Positions 7,253 to 14,522 of a stretch of 34,743 nucleotides of DNA are shown here, one piece after another (the first letter of the stretch is position 1; each line of letters opens with the position of its first letter). Source of the stretch: Candidatus Mediterraneibacter colneyensis (GTDB lineage: Bacteria > Bacillota > Clostridia > Lachnospirales > Lachnospiraceae). The stretch lies in the NCBI GenBank assembly GCA_019114745.1, contig DXEY01000172.1, positions 1-34,743 on the forward strand, read 5' to 3'. The position numbers and the translations under genes were made by a program. The notes beneath the pieces were generated by a model. The model was not told where the DNA came from and did no database searches. It saw only the letters and a program-made list of their open reading frames with translations.

Positions 7253-8253
7253 TGCATACCTATCATCTGACACAGTGGCTGCTGTTTTTCTTTTTCTATA
7301 GTTTCGTCGGATGGGTGTGGGAGTGCTGCTATGTATCAGCCAGGAAACACCGCTGGATAAACCGTGGCTTTATGCACGGACCGATGCTGCCCATCTATGG
7401 ATCGGGTGCTGTTGTGATCCTGGCCGCTACGCTGGAGTTCCGCGGCGACCCTCTGCTCGTATTTTTGTTTGGGATGGCGGCGGCAACGGTGCTGGAATAC
7501 ATCACAGGAGCTGTAATGGAACGTCTCTTTCACGTAAGATACTGGGATTACAGCAATCAGAAGTTCAATCTGAACGGGTATATCTGTGCGAGTTCCTCGC
7601 TTTGCTGGGGCGTTTTTTCCGTGCTGCTCGTACAGGTGGTCCATGTGCCGGTTGAACGGGCGGTTTTGTCTGTCCCTGCGGCAGCGACGGACGGTCTGGC
7701 GATCGTGTTGACAGTGGCTGCGTCTGTTGACTTTACGCAGTCCTTCAACGAGGCAATGGATCTGAAACACATTCTCGTGCAGCTTGAGGAAAGCAGGGTA
7801 CAGATCAGGAAAATGCAGGAAAAGCTCAGGGCCACTTCAGAGGAAGTCCTGGAAGATTACCGGCAGAAAGCGGATGAGGTCGTGGCAGAGTACAGAGCGC
7901 GCATAGAAGCGCTCTCAAAAAGGAATCATTCGAGGAAAGAGGCGTATCTGGAATGGATCAATATGAAACGCGCCCAGAAACGCCTGCAGCTTGAGGAACT
8001 GAGAGACCGGGCGGAATTTTTGATGAAAGACGAGCTTCCGTCCAGGGTAGATGAACTGATCGGACCTGAGCGCAGGGAGAGCCTTAAAGCTCTCAGGGAT
8101 AATATTGTAAAGGAACTTCATAAGATCAATACTCGCACAGACCGCAGCTATCTGAATATTGCAAGCCAGCTCAGGAGAAATCCAACTGCGGCATCAAAGA
8201 GGTTTTCAGAGGCTCTCGAAGAACTGAGAGAGTATCTGGAGCAAATGAAATAG
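7252..8253 (+). CDS. CmpB-type membrane protein (ABC_trans_CmpB family) with C-terminal coiled coil
   Basis: The first 160 residues match the Firmicutes family annotated as 'putative ABC transporter permease' (ABC_trans_CmpB). Seen here are F-F-F-Y-S-F-V-G-W-V-W-E near the start, then R-G-F-M-H-G-P-M-L-P-I-Y-G-S-G and E-Y-I-T-G-A-V-M-E-R, with four or five predicted membrane segments. Residues from about 165 to 333 are charged, heptad-rich and probably coiled coil (many E, K, R and Q; M-Q-E-K-L-R, E-V-L-E-D-Y-R-Q-K-A-D-E-V). No ATP-binding partner is nearby, so the transporter label is doubtful and the true function is unknown. The ATG overlaps the rpiB stop by one base. Confidence 0.75.
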   Translation: MHTYHLTQWLLFFFFYSFVGWVWECCYVSARKHRWINRGFMHGPMLPIYGSGAVVILAATLEFRGDPLLVFLFGMAAATVLEYITGAVMERLFHVRYWDYSNQKFNLNGYICASSSLCWGVFSVLLVQVVHVPVERAVLSVPAAATDGLAIVLTVAASVDFTQSFNEAMDLKHILVQLEESRVQIRKMQEKLRATSEEVLEDYRQKADEVVAEYRARIEALSKRNHSRKEAYLEWINMKRAQKRLQLEELRDRAEFLMKDELPSRVDELIGPERRESLKALRDNIVKELHKINTRTDRSYLNIASQLRRNPTAASKRFSEALEELREYLEQMK

Positions 8254-8294
8254 CCGGAATATAAAAGAAAGCCAGAAGGGAAGGAATCAGACAA

Positions 8295-8930
8295 ATGACA
8301 AAAAAACAGCGGGCTCTGGAAGTAATCGAACGGTTGAAAAAGGAATATCCGGACGCCGGGTGTACCCTTGACTACGACCAGGCATGGAAACTGCTGGTCA
8401 GCGTCCGTCTTGCGGCGCAGTGTACGGACGCCCGGGTCAATGTAGTGGTTGAAGGACTGTATGACAGGTATCCTGATATAAACGCTCTGGCAGACGCTGA
8501 CGTGGATGATATCGAGGCGATCGTACGTCCCTGCGGGCTCGGGAGGAGCAAAGCAAGAGATATCAGCGCATGTATGAAGATGATCCGGGATGAGTACGGC
8601 GGAAAAGTACCGGATGATTTTGATGCTCTGCTGAAACTTCCGGGAGTCGGGCGCAAGAGCGCCAATCTGATCATGGGAGATGTGTTTGGGAAACCGGCGA
8701 TCGTGACAGATACTCACTGTATCCGCCTGGTCAACCGCATCGGACTCGTGGACGGTATCAAAGAGCCGAAAAAAGTGGAGATGGCACTCTGGAAGATCAT
8801 TCCGCCGGAGGAGGGAAGCGACTTCTGCCACCGTCTTGTCTACCATGGCAGGGACGTGTGCACTGCGCGCACAAAACCACACTGCGACGTGTGCTGCCTG
8901 GCAGATATCTGTAAGAAAGCCGGCGTATAA
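8295..8930 (+). CDS. nth: Endonuclease III (DNA glycosylase / AP lyase)
   Basis: Base-excision repair enzyme that removes oxidised pyrimidines and cuts the abasic site. The 211 residues match the family. The helix-hairpin-helix L-P-G-V-G-R-K-S-A-N at residues 115-124 contains the catalytic K121, and the aspartate is D139 in V-T-D-T-H. The C-terminal [4Fe-4S] cluster cysteines are C189, C197, C200 and C206, giving spacing x7-x2-x5 instead of the standard x6-x2-x5, with an extra Cys at 201. It lies 41 bases after the CmpB-type gene with an AGAAGGGAAGGA site, and 43 bases before the flavodiiron gene, so it may be co-expressed with that oxygen-detoxification enzyme. Confidence 0.94.
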   Translation: MTKKQRALEVIERLKKEYPDAGCTLDYDQAWKLLVSVRLAAQCTDARVNVVVEGLYDRYPDINALADADVDDIEAIVRPCGLGRSKARDISACMKMIRDEYGGKVPDDFDALLKLPGVGRKSANLIMGDVFGKPAIVTDTHCIRLVNRIGLVDGIKEPKKVEMALWKIIPPEEGSDFCHRLVYHGRDVCTARTKPHCDVCCLADICKKAGV

Positions 8931-8973
8931 ATGCCGGAAAAAATAAGAAAATAAAGAAGAAAAGGAGACAGAC

Positions 8974-11508
8974 ATGAAAAGTATTCAGCTCAGGGACAAT
9001 TTCTATTGGACAGGAATTATTGACGATCAGTTGAGAGTGTTTGATATCATCATGTATACGGAGTTTGGTACGACCTACAATTCTTACGTGATGAAGGCAG
9101 GGGATAAGACCGTGCTGTTCGAGACTGCGAAAGCGAAATTCTTTGACGAATATCTGGAAAAACTCCGGGAAGTCATTGATGTCCACAAGATCGATTATCT
9201 TGTGGTAAGCCACACAGAGCCGGATCATGCCGGAAGTGTGGAGCGGCTTCTTGACTACAGTCCCCAGATGAAGATCATTGCGACGGGCTGCGCGCTCGGA
9301 TTTTTGAAAGAGATCGTAAACCGCGACTTTGTCGGAATCCCGGCGAGGGACGGAGAGAAAATGGAGATCGGAAACCGCACGCTGCGTTTTCTGTTTGTGC
9401 CGAACCTGCACTGGCCGGACACAATGTATACATTTATCGAGGAAGAGCAGATCCTTGTGACATGCGACTCTTTCGGATCCCACTACTGTCTGCCGGAAGT
9501 TGTCTCCACGGAGATACGGAATGAGGAGGATTACCAGAAAGCCCTGAAATACTATTACGACTGTATTATCGGGCCGTTTAAGCCGTATATGCTCAAAGCG
9601 CTCGACCGGGTGGAAACGATGGACATCTCCATGGTGTGCACAGGACACGGACCGGTGCTTGTGGGAGACCGGATCAAAGACGTAATGAAACAGTACCGTG
9701 AGTGGTCCACCGTGGTGAACCCCAACCCGAAGAAAACGGTCATTATCCCCTATGTCAGCGCTTACGGCTATACGAAAACGCTGGCGGAAAAGATCGCGGA
9801 AGGCGTGCGGGACAGCGGGGATATCGATGTGAGAGCTTACGATATGGTAGAAGCAGATGCGGATAAGGTTAATGAAGAACTCCTCTTTGCCGACGGCATC
9901 CTGCTGGGAACTCCTACGATCGTGGGCGACGCCCTGAAGCCGATCTGGGATCTGACCCTTGGCATGTTCCCGGCTACCCACGGCGGAAAATATGCCGGGG
10001 CATTTGGAAGTTACGGCTGGAGCGGAGAGGGCGTTCCGAATATTACGGAGCGGCTGAAACAACTGAAAATGAAAGTGTCCGAAGGATTCCGCGTGCGTTT
10101 CAAACCTTCAGAGGCAGACCTGATAAGCGCTTATGAGTACGGATACCAGTTCGGATGCACTGTACAGAACAAAGAGCCGGTGAAGCCGAAGAAAAAAGGC
10201 GTGAGAAGCCTTGTGAAATGCCTTGTATGCGGTGAGATTTTCGACTCTTCCATGGAGATCTGCCCGGTGTGCGGCGTGGGAAAAGAGAACTTTGTGCCTG
10301 TCGATGTGGAGGAGACAGGATATGTCAACAATACAAAAGAATATTACGTGATCCTCGGAAACGGAGCGGCTGGATTTAATGCTGCCAAAGCGATCCGGGA
10401 AAGGGACAAGACCGGATCGATCGTAATGATCTCGAATGAGCCTTATGCTTCCTACAACCGTCCGATGCTCACAAAATCCATCGTTGCCGGACTGAGCGCG
10501 GAGCAGATCGCGATCGAGGGCCCGCAGTGGTATGAAGAAAACAAAGTATACCAGATGCTGGGCAAGCAGGTGGCGTCTGTGGATATGGACGCGAAAGAAG
10601 TTTTCCTTGAGAGCGGCGAGAGGATCCAGTTTACCAGGCTGATCTACGCACTCGGAAGCGAGTGCTTCATACCGCCGATAGAAGGCAGCAGCCTTCCGGA
10701 AGTGGTGGCGATCCGCAGGCTTTCCGATGTGGAAAAGACAGAGCGGCTGATGGAGAATGCTTCAGACGCAGTCGTGATCGGAGGCGGCGTGCTCGGACTT
10801 GAGGCGGCGTGGGAACTGAAGAAGGCAGGACTTAAAGTGACAGTGCTCGAGGCGGCGCCGGTACTGATGGGACGCCAGCTCGACGCCGGTTCAGCGGAGA
10901 TCCTCAAACAGCTCGCGGCGAAAAACGATATTGCCATCCGTACCGGAGTGTCCGTGACGGCGATAGAAGGCGACGGGCATGTAACCGGAGTACGGCTTGC
11001 CGGAGGCGAGGATATCCCGGCTCAGATGGTGGTCATTTCCGCAGGCGTCCGCGCCAATACAGATCTGGCACAGAAGATCGGGCTTGATATCGGAAGAGCG
11101 GTAAAAGTCAACAGCCATATGGAGACAAATATACCGGGCGTGTATGCATGCGGCGACTGCGCCGAGTACAGCGGAGCAAACTTTGCGATCTGGCCCGAAG
11201 CGGTGGAACAGGGAAGGATCGCGGGAGCGAATGCTGCCGGTGAGGAACTGGAATATGAACCTGTAGAGGCAGCTCTCACATTCCATGGTATGAATACCGC
11301 GTTATTTGCGGCGGGAGATAACGGAAAGAATCCGAATCTGCTGTACAAGACCGTGGAGTTCAGGGACATGGGGAAATCCCAGTACCGGAAATACTTCTTC
11401 CTCAATAACAGGCTGTCGGGCGTGATCCTGATCGGGGATCTCAGCGAGATGGCAAAGATGACAGAGGCGCTGAGAAAACATGCCTTATATAAAGATGTGA
11501 TACAGTAG
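8974..11508 (+). CDS. fdpF: Class F-like flavodiiron protein: diiron + flavodoxin + rubredoxin + NADH:rubredoxin reductase
   Basis: A single 844-residue chain carries a whole electron path from NAD(P)H to O2 (or NO). Residues 1-250 are the metallo-beta-lactamase-like diiron domain with all ligands: H80, E82, D84 and H85 in S-H-T-E-P-D-H, then H146, D165 and H225. Residues 255-395 are the FMN flavodoxin domain (S-A-Y-G-Y-T-K-T). Residues 412-440 are a rubredoxin-like domain with C416-x2-C419 and C430-x2-C433, only ten residues apart instead of about 29. Residues 457-844 are a FAD/NAD(P) reductase (G-N-G-A-A-G, G-G-G-V-L-G-L-E-A-A-W, A-C-G-D-C-A). This is the architecture described for clostridial class F flavodiiron proteins such as FdpF of Clostridioides difficile, which reduce oxygen to water. 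The start has AAAGGAG 8 bases upstream. No independent promoter was recognised; a strong terminator follows. Confidence 0.95.
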   Translation: MKSIQLRDNFYWTGIIDDQLRVFDIIMYTEFGTTYNSYVMKAGDKTVLFETAKAKFFDEYLEKLREVIDVHKIDYLVVSHTEPDHAGSVERLLDYSPQMKIIATGCALGFLKEIVNRDFVGIPARDGEKMEIGNRTLRFLFVPNLHWPDTMYTFIEEEQILVTCDSFGSHYCLPEVVSTEIRNEEDYQKALKYYYDCIIGPFKPYMLKALDRVETMDISMVCTGHGPVLVGDRIKDVMKQYREWSTVVNPNPKKTVIIPYVSAYGYTKTLAEKIAEGVRDSGDIDVRAYDMVEADADKVNEELLFADGILLGTPTIVGDALKPIWDLTLGMFPATHGGKYAGAFGSYGWSGEGVPNITERLKQLKMKVSEGFRVRFKPSEADLISAYEYGYQFGCTVQNKEPVKPKKKGVRSLVKCLVCGEIFDSSMEICPVCGVGKENFVPVDVEETGYVNNTKEYYVILGNGAAGFNAAKAIRERDKTGSIVMISNEPYASYNRPMLTKSIVAGLSAEQIAIEGPQWYEENKVYQMLGKQVASVDMDAKEVFLESGERIQFTRLIYALGSECFIPPIEGSSLPEVVAIRRLSDVEKTERLMENASDAVVIGGGVLGLEAAWELKKAGLKVTVLEAAPVLMGRQLDAGSAEILKQLAAKNDIAIRTGVSVTAIEGDGHVTGVRLAGGEDIPAQMVVISAGVRANTDLAQKIGLDIGRAVKVNSHMETNIPGVYACGDCAEYSGANFAIWPEAVEQGRIAGANAAGEELEYEPVEAALTFHGMNTALFAAGDNGKNPNLLYKTVEFRDMGKSQYRKYFFLNNRLSGVILIGDLSEMAKMTEALRKHALYKDVIQ

Positions 11509-11527
11509 GCGATGAGCCTTCAGATTG

Positions 11528-11568
11528 GTAACAGTTCAGCTATTCCGGCTGAACTGTTACTTTTTTAA
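11528..11568 (+). terminator. Rho-independent terminator after the flavodiiron gene
   Basis: A perfect 13-bp stem GTAACAGTTCAGC / GCTGAACTGTTAC with a 7-base loop, followed by TTTTTTAAAT. Confidence 0.95.
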
Positions 11569-11587
11569 ATTTGTCAGTAAAAAATCC

Positions 11588-11616
11588 TTGCATTTTGAAA
11601 AGAACTGTGATATTAT
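11588..11616 (+). promoter_or_regulatory. Promoter of tRNA-Gly
   Basis: TTGCAT (11588-11593), a 17-base spacer and TATTAT (11611-11616). The start would be about 15 bases before the mature tRNA. Confidence 0.82.
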
Positions 11617-11637
11617 ATCACTCGTGTCAGACATGAT

Positions 11638-11708
11638 GCGGGTGTAGTTCAATGGTAGAACACCAGCCTTCCAAGCTGGATACGTGAGTTCGATTCTCAT
11701 CACCCGCT
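11638..11708 (+). tRNA. tRNA-Gly (anticodon TCC)
   Basis: Complete cloverleaf of 71 bases. Acceptor GCGGGTG/CACCCGC, D-arm GTTC/GAAC, anticodon stem CCAGC/GCTGG with loop CTTCCAA (anticodon TCC), T-arm GTGAG/CTCAT with loop TTCGATT, discriminator T. CCA is not encoded. It reads GGA and GGG glycine codons. A T7 run follows at 11712-11718. Confidence 0.97.
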
Positions 11709-11745
11709 CTCTTTTTTTGCCCGGATCCGGGCAGATCGAGTTTAT

Positions 11746-12882
11746 TTACAGTCTTGTCCCGGCTCTCAGCATCCGGAACATCCTCCTCGCTGCTCCGAGA
11801 TACAGTTCCTCTGCGCGTGCGAGCGCCTCGGCAAGCGGCATGATCCCATTTACTGTAGTAATGATAGAATCAATACCATACTCAAAGATGTCCTCAGCGC
11901 CAGTCCCCATACTTCCGACAATGGCAACGGCGGGGACATTGTTTTTCTTACAGTGTACTCCGACTCCCTGCATGACTTTTCCGAATACTGACTGCCAGTC
12001 TGTGGCGCCTTCTCCTGTGACGACAAGATCGACTCCCTCCAGTTTGCGGTCAAAATCGACCAGATCCAATACAGTTTCAATTCCGGATTTCAGTTTCCCG
12101 TTCAGGAAGACCATCAGTCCCCCTCCGAGACCGCCTGCTGCACCGGCGCCGGGGATCTGATCCAGGTCAGTCCCGAACTGTGATCTGATCACATCACGAT
12201 AGTTCTCCATGCCTTTTTCCAGTTCGTCAAGGATCTCTTTCGTTCCGCCTTTTTGTTTTCCGAACGTGTATGTAGCCCCGTTTTCGCCGCACAGGGGATT
12301 GGTCACGTCGCACATCACAGTAAATGACGTTTCCTTTACCAGCGGATTAAGTCCGGAGACGTCAATGTGCCTTACGCGGATAAGATCTTCTCCGGCGCCT
12401 CCGAGTTCTTTCCCGTCTCCGTCCAGAAATTTCACGCCGAGGGCGCGCATACAGCCCATTCCGCCGTCGTTTGTGGCAGACCCTCCGATAGCGATGGAAA
12501 TATCCCGGTAGCCTTTCGCCATGGCGTCAGCGATGATTTCCCCGGTGCCGTAGGACGAGGTCCTTCTCGGGTCGCGCAGATTGTCCGGCACAAGCGGGAG
12601 GCCGGACGCGGCTGCCATTTCCATAACGGCGCGTGTGCCGTCCAGTGCGCCGTAGTAACATTCCGTCACATCGCCCAGCGGTCCGCGGACGGAAATGCTG
12701 ATCCGGGAGCCGTTGACTGCGGCAAGGACGGCGTCGGTCGTACCCTCCCCTCCGTCAGCTACTTCTACGTGGGCGCACTCGCAGTCCGGAAAAATTTCTG
12801 CTGCTGCCTGTGAAAGAAGCTCGGCGGTTTTCTTTGAGGATAACGTACCTTTGAAAGAATCCGATGCAAATAATAATTTCAT
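11746..12882 (-). CDS. glxK: Glycerate kinase
   Basis: Phosphorylates D-glycerate (to 2-phosphoglycerate in the GarK/GlxK group), feeding glyoxylate, glucarate or serine breakdown into lower glycolysis. The 378 residues match the type-1 glycerate kinase family. The N-terminus A-S-D-S-F-K-G-T-L-S-S, the V-A-D-G-G-E-G-T block at about residues 42-49, I-G-G-S-A-T-N-D-G-G-M-G-C at about 136-148 and V-T-G-E-G-x-T-D late in the protein are its signatures. A GAGGTG site is 5 bases before the ATG. It is a lone minus-strand gene, convergent with tRNA-Gly and divergent from the yesL-like gene. I found no canonical terminator: the hairpin at about 11720 is followed by A's on this strand. Confidence 0.93.
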   Translation of the reverse strand: MKLLFASDSFKGTLSSKKTAELLSQAAAEIFPDCECAHVEVADGGEGTTDAVLAAVNGSRISISVRGPLGDVTECYYGALDGTRAVMEMAAASGLPLVPDNLRDPRRTSSYGTGEIIADAMAKGYRDISIAIGGSATNDGGMGCMRALGVKFLDGDGKELGGAGEDLIRVRHIDVSGLNPLVKETSFTVMCDVTNPLCGENGATYTFGKQKGGTKEILDELEKGMENYRDVIRSQFGTDLDQIPGAGAAGGLGGGLMVFLNGKLKSGIETVLDLVDFDRKLEGVDLVVTGEGATDWQSVFGKVMQGVGVHCKKNNVPAVAIVGSMGTGAEDIFEYGIDSIITTVNGIMPLAEALARAEELYLGAARRMFRMLRAGTRL

Positions 12883-13049
12883 GCTCTCACCTCGTTTAGT
12901 TCAAACTTTATATTGTTATTGTATCAGGACTCGGGGTGTATGGAATAGGGCTGTGATACCAAAAAAAGCAACTTTTTTTGTGATGCCAAAACAAAAACCG
13001 GACGTTCCGGACGCGGGACGGCGGCGGGACAGTATGAGGAATCTGCGCA

Positions 13050-13078
13050 TTGTATCATTTTATCCCCTGTGCTATACT
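13050..13078 (+). promoter_or_regulatory. Promoter of the yesL-like / xpt pair
   Basis: TTGTAT (13050-13055), a 17-base spacer and TATACT (13073-13078). The leader before the ATG at 13113 would be only about 28 bases. Confidence 0.8.
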
Positions 13079-13112
13079 GTAAGAAATTATATGGACAGAG
13101 GTTAGGAGAATT

Positions 13113-13766
13113 ATGAGATTCGATATTACTGACAATGTGATCGTAAGAGCGCTCTCGAAAATCTGCGATATGGTGTGCCTGAATGTGCTGTGGCTGGTCT
13201 GTTCCATCCCGATCATTACGATAGGCGCATCTACCGCTGCGCTGTATACGGTTATGCTGAAAATGGTGAAAAATGAAGAGGGTTATATTTTCCGCGGGTT
13301 TTTTAAAGCATTTAAGTCCAATTTCAGACAGAGTACGATCATGTGGCTCATATTGCTGCTGCTCGGGATCATCTGCTGGATCGACTACCGGGTGTCCGGG
13401 ATGATGCCGGGGACGGCTGGGCTTATTATGAGGAGCATATTTTTGCTGGCAGGGTTTATCCTGCTTTCGGTCATTAATTATGCATTCCCGCTGACCGCGC
13501 GGTATGAGAACAGTATCCGTGCCACATTCCGGAATGCGCTGCTTCTTACCATCGGAAAACTTCCATATACAATACTGATGGCGGCGGTAGTGGCAGCAGC
13601 AGTGATCGCCTCGCTCTGGAATACGGTAACTCTGATGTTTGCACTGCCGCTGTGGCTCATAATCGGAGTATCGCTGATCGCGTGGATCAACTCCTGCATA
13701 TTGAGGAGGGTGTTTTTAATATTTGAAGACGGAGAGACCAAAAACAGTACAGAGGAAGAAGGGTAA
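13113..13766 (+). CDS. YesL-family (DUF624) membrane protein
   Basis: The 217-residue protein has four or five hydrophobic segments (about residues 18-43, 68-85, 98-122, 138-162, 178-198) and the DUF624 features I recognise: L-N-V-L-W-L-V-C-S-I-P-I-I-T-I-G-A-S-T-A-A-L-Y near the N-terminus and a G-F-F-K-A-F-K-x-N-F loop. Bacillus YesL sits in a pectin-use cluster, but the biochemical role of the family is unknown and no sugar genes are near this copy. An AGGAG-like site (TTAGGAG) precedes the ATG by 6 bases. It lies 3 bases before xpt, so the two form an operon. Confidence 0.8.
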   Translation: MRFDITDNVIVRALSKICDMVCLNVLWLVCSIPIITIGASTAALYTVMLKMVKNEEGYIFRGFFKAFKSNFRQSTIMWLILLLLGIICWIDYRVSGMMPGTAGLIMRSIFLLAGFILLSVINYAFPLTARYENSIRATFRNALLLTIGKLPYTILMAAVVAAAVIASLWNTVTLMFALPLWLIIGVSLIAWINSCILRRVFLIFEDGETKNSTEEEG

Positions 13767-13769
13767 GAT

Positions 13770-14411
13770 ATGAACTTTTTGGAGGAAAGAATTGTAAAAG
13801 ACGGTGTGGTAAAAGAGGGAAACGTACTCAAAGTAGACAGCTTCCTGAACCACCAGATGGATATCGGGCTGCTGGATCAGATGGGGGCGGAATTTAAGCG
13901 CAGATTTGCGGACAAGCCGATCAATAAGATCCTGACGATCGAAGCGTCGGGGATCGGGATCGCCTGTGTGGCTGCCCAGCATTTTAATGTGCCGGTCGTA
14001 TTTGCAAAAAAGTCACAGAGTATCAATCTGGACGGGGATATGTATGTGGCAGAGGTGGAGTCCTTTACCCACAAATGTATTAACCATGTGATCGTCGGAC
14101 AGAAATTCCTGACGCCGGACGACCACGTGCTGATCATTGACGATTTTCTGGCAAACGGATGCGCCCTGCAGGGACTGATCCAGATCGTTCAGTCTGCCGG
14201 AGCCACTGTGGAAGGGATCGGGATCGCGATCGAGAAAGGCTTCCAGTCCGGAGGAAGGATCATCCGGAATCTCGGGTACCAGCTCGAATCTCTGGCGATT
14301 GTGGACGGCATGAATGCGGAGACCGGCGAGATCCGTTTCAGGGAGCAGCCTGTGAGCACAAACGGCAGCCTGCCGGATGGTGAAGTCTGCCGGAGTTCTA
14401 CGCTTGACTAA
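13770..14411 (+). CDS. xpt: Xanthine phosphoribosyltransferase
   Basis: Salvages xanthine with PRPP to give XMP, a precursor of GMP. The 213 residues match Xpt closely. Signatures are the N-terminus M-N-F-L-E-E-R-I, S-F-L-N-H-Q-M-D, T-I-E-A-S-G-I-G-I-A at about residues 52-61, V-V-F-A-K-K and the PRPP-binding loop V-L-I-I-D-D-F-L-A-N-G at about residues 119-129. A GGAGG-containing stretch overlaps the start region (the stop of the upstream gene is 3 bases before the ATG). Xpt genes of Firmicutes often carry a guanine riboswitch; none is possible here because the gene directly follows the yesL-like gene. Confidence 0.95.
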   Translation: MNFLEERIVKDGVVKEGNVLKVDSFLNHQMDIGLLDQMGAEFKRRFADKPINKILTIEASGIGIACVAAQHFNVPVVFAKKSQSINLDGDMYVAEVESFTHKCINHVIVGQKFLTPDDHVLIIDDFLANGCALQGLIQIVQSAGATVEGIGIAIEKGFQSGGRIIRNLGYQLESLAIVDGMNAETGEIRFREQPVSTNGSLPDGEVCRSSTLD

Positions 14412-14451
14412 AAATTGCTGAAGATATATTCTTATACTTTGCACACTTTTC

Positions 14452-14480
14452 TGGACAAATTCCTCCCTTTCCTATATAAT
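14452..14480 (+). promoter_or_regulatory. Promoter of the AGCS symporter gene
   Basis: TGGACA (14452-14457), a 17-base spacer and a perfect TATAAT (14475-14480), about 36 bases before the TTG start. Confidence 0.88.
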
Positions 14481-14522
14481 GAGAATCCGACTGATATCTA
14501 AAAGGAAAGAGAGGAATGAATA

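Noticed and set aside
8797..10062. 421-codon minus-strand open frame opposite the flavodiiron gene
   Set aside because: It spans two well-supported genes on the other strand and shows no motifs, so it is a shadow frame.
11719..11735. Hairpin GCCCGGATCCGGGC just after tRNA-Gly
   Set aside because: On the plus strand the T-run precedes the hairpin, and on the minus strand A's follow it, so it is not a standard terminator on either strand.
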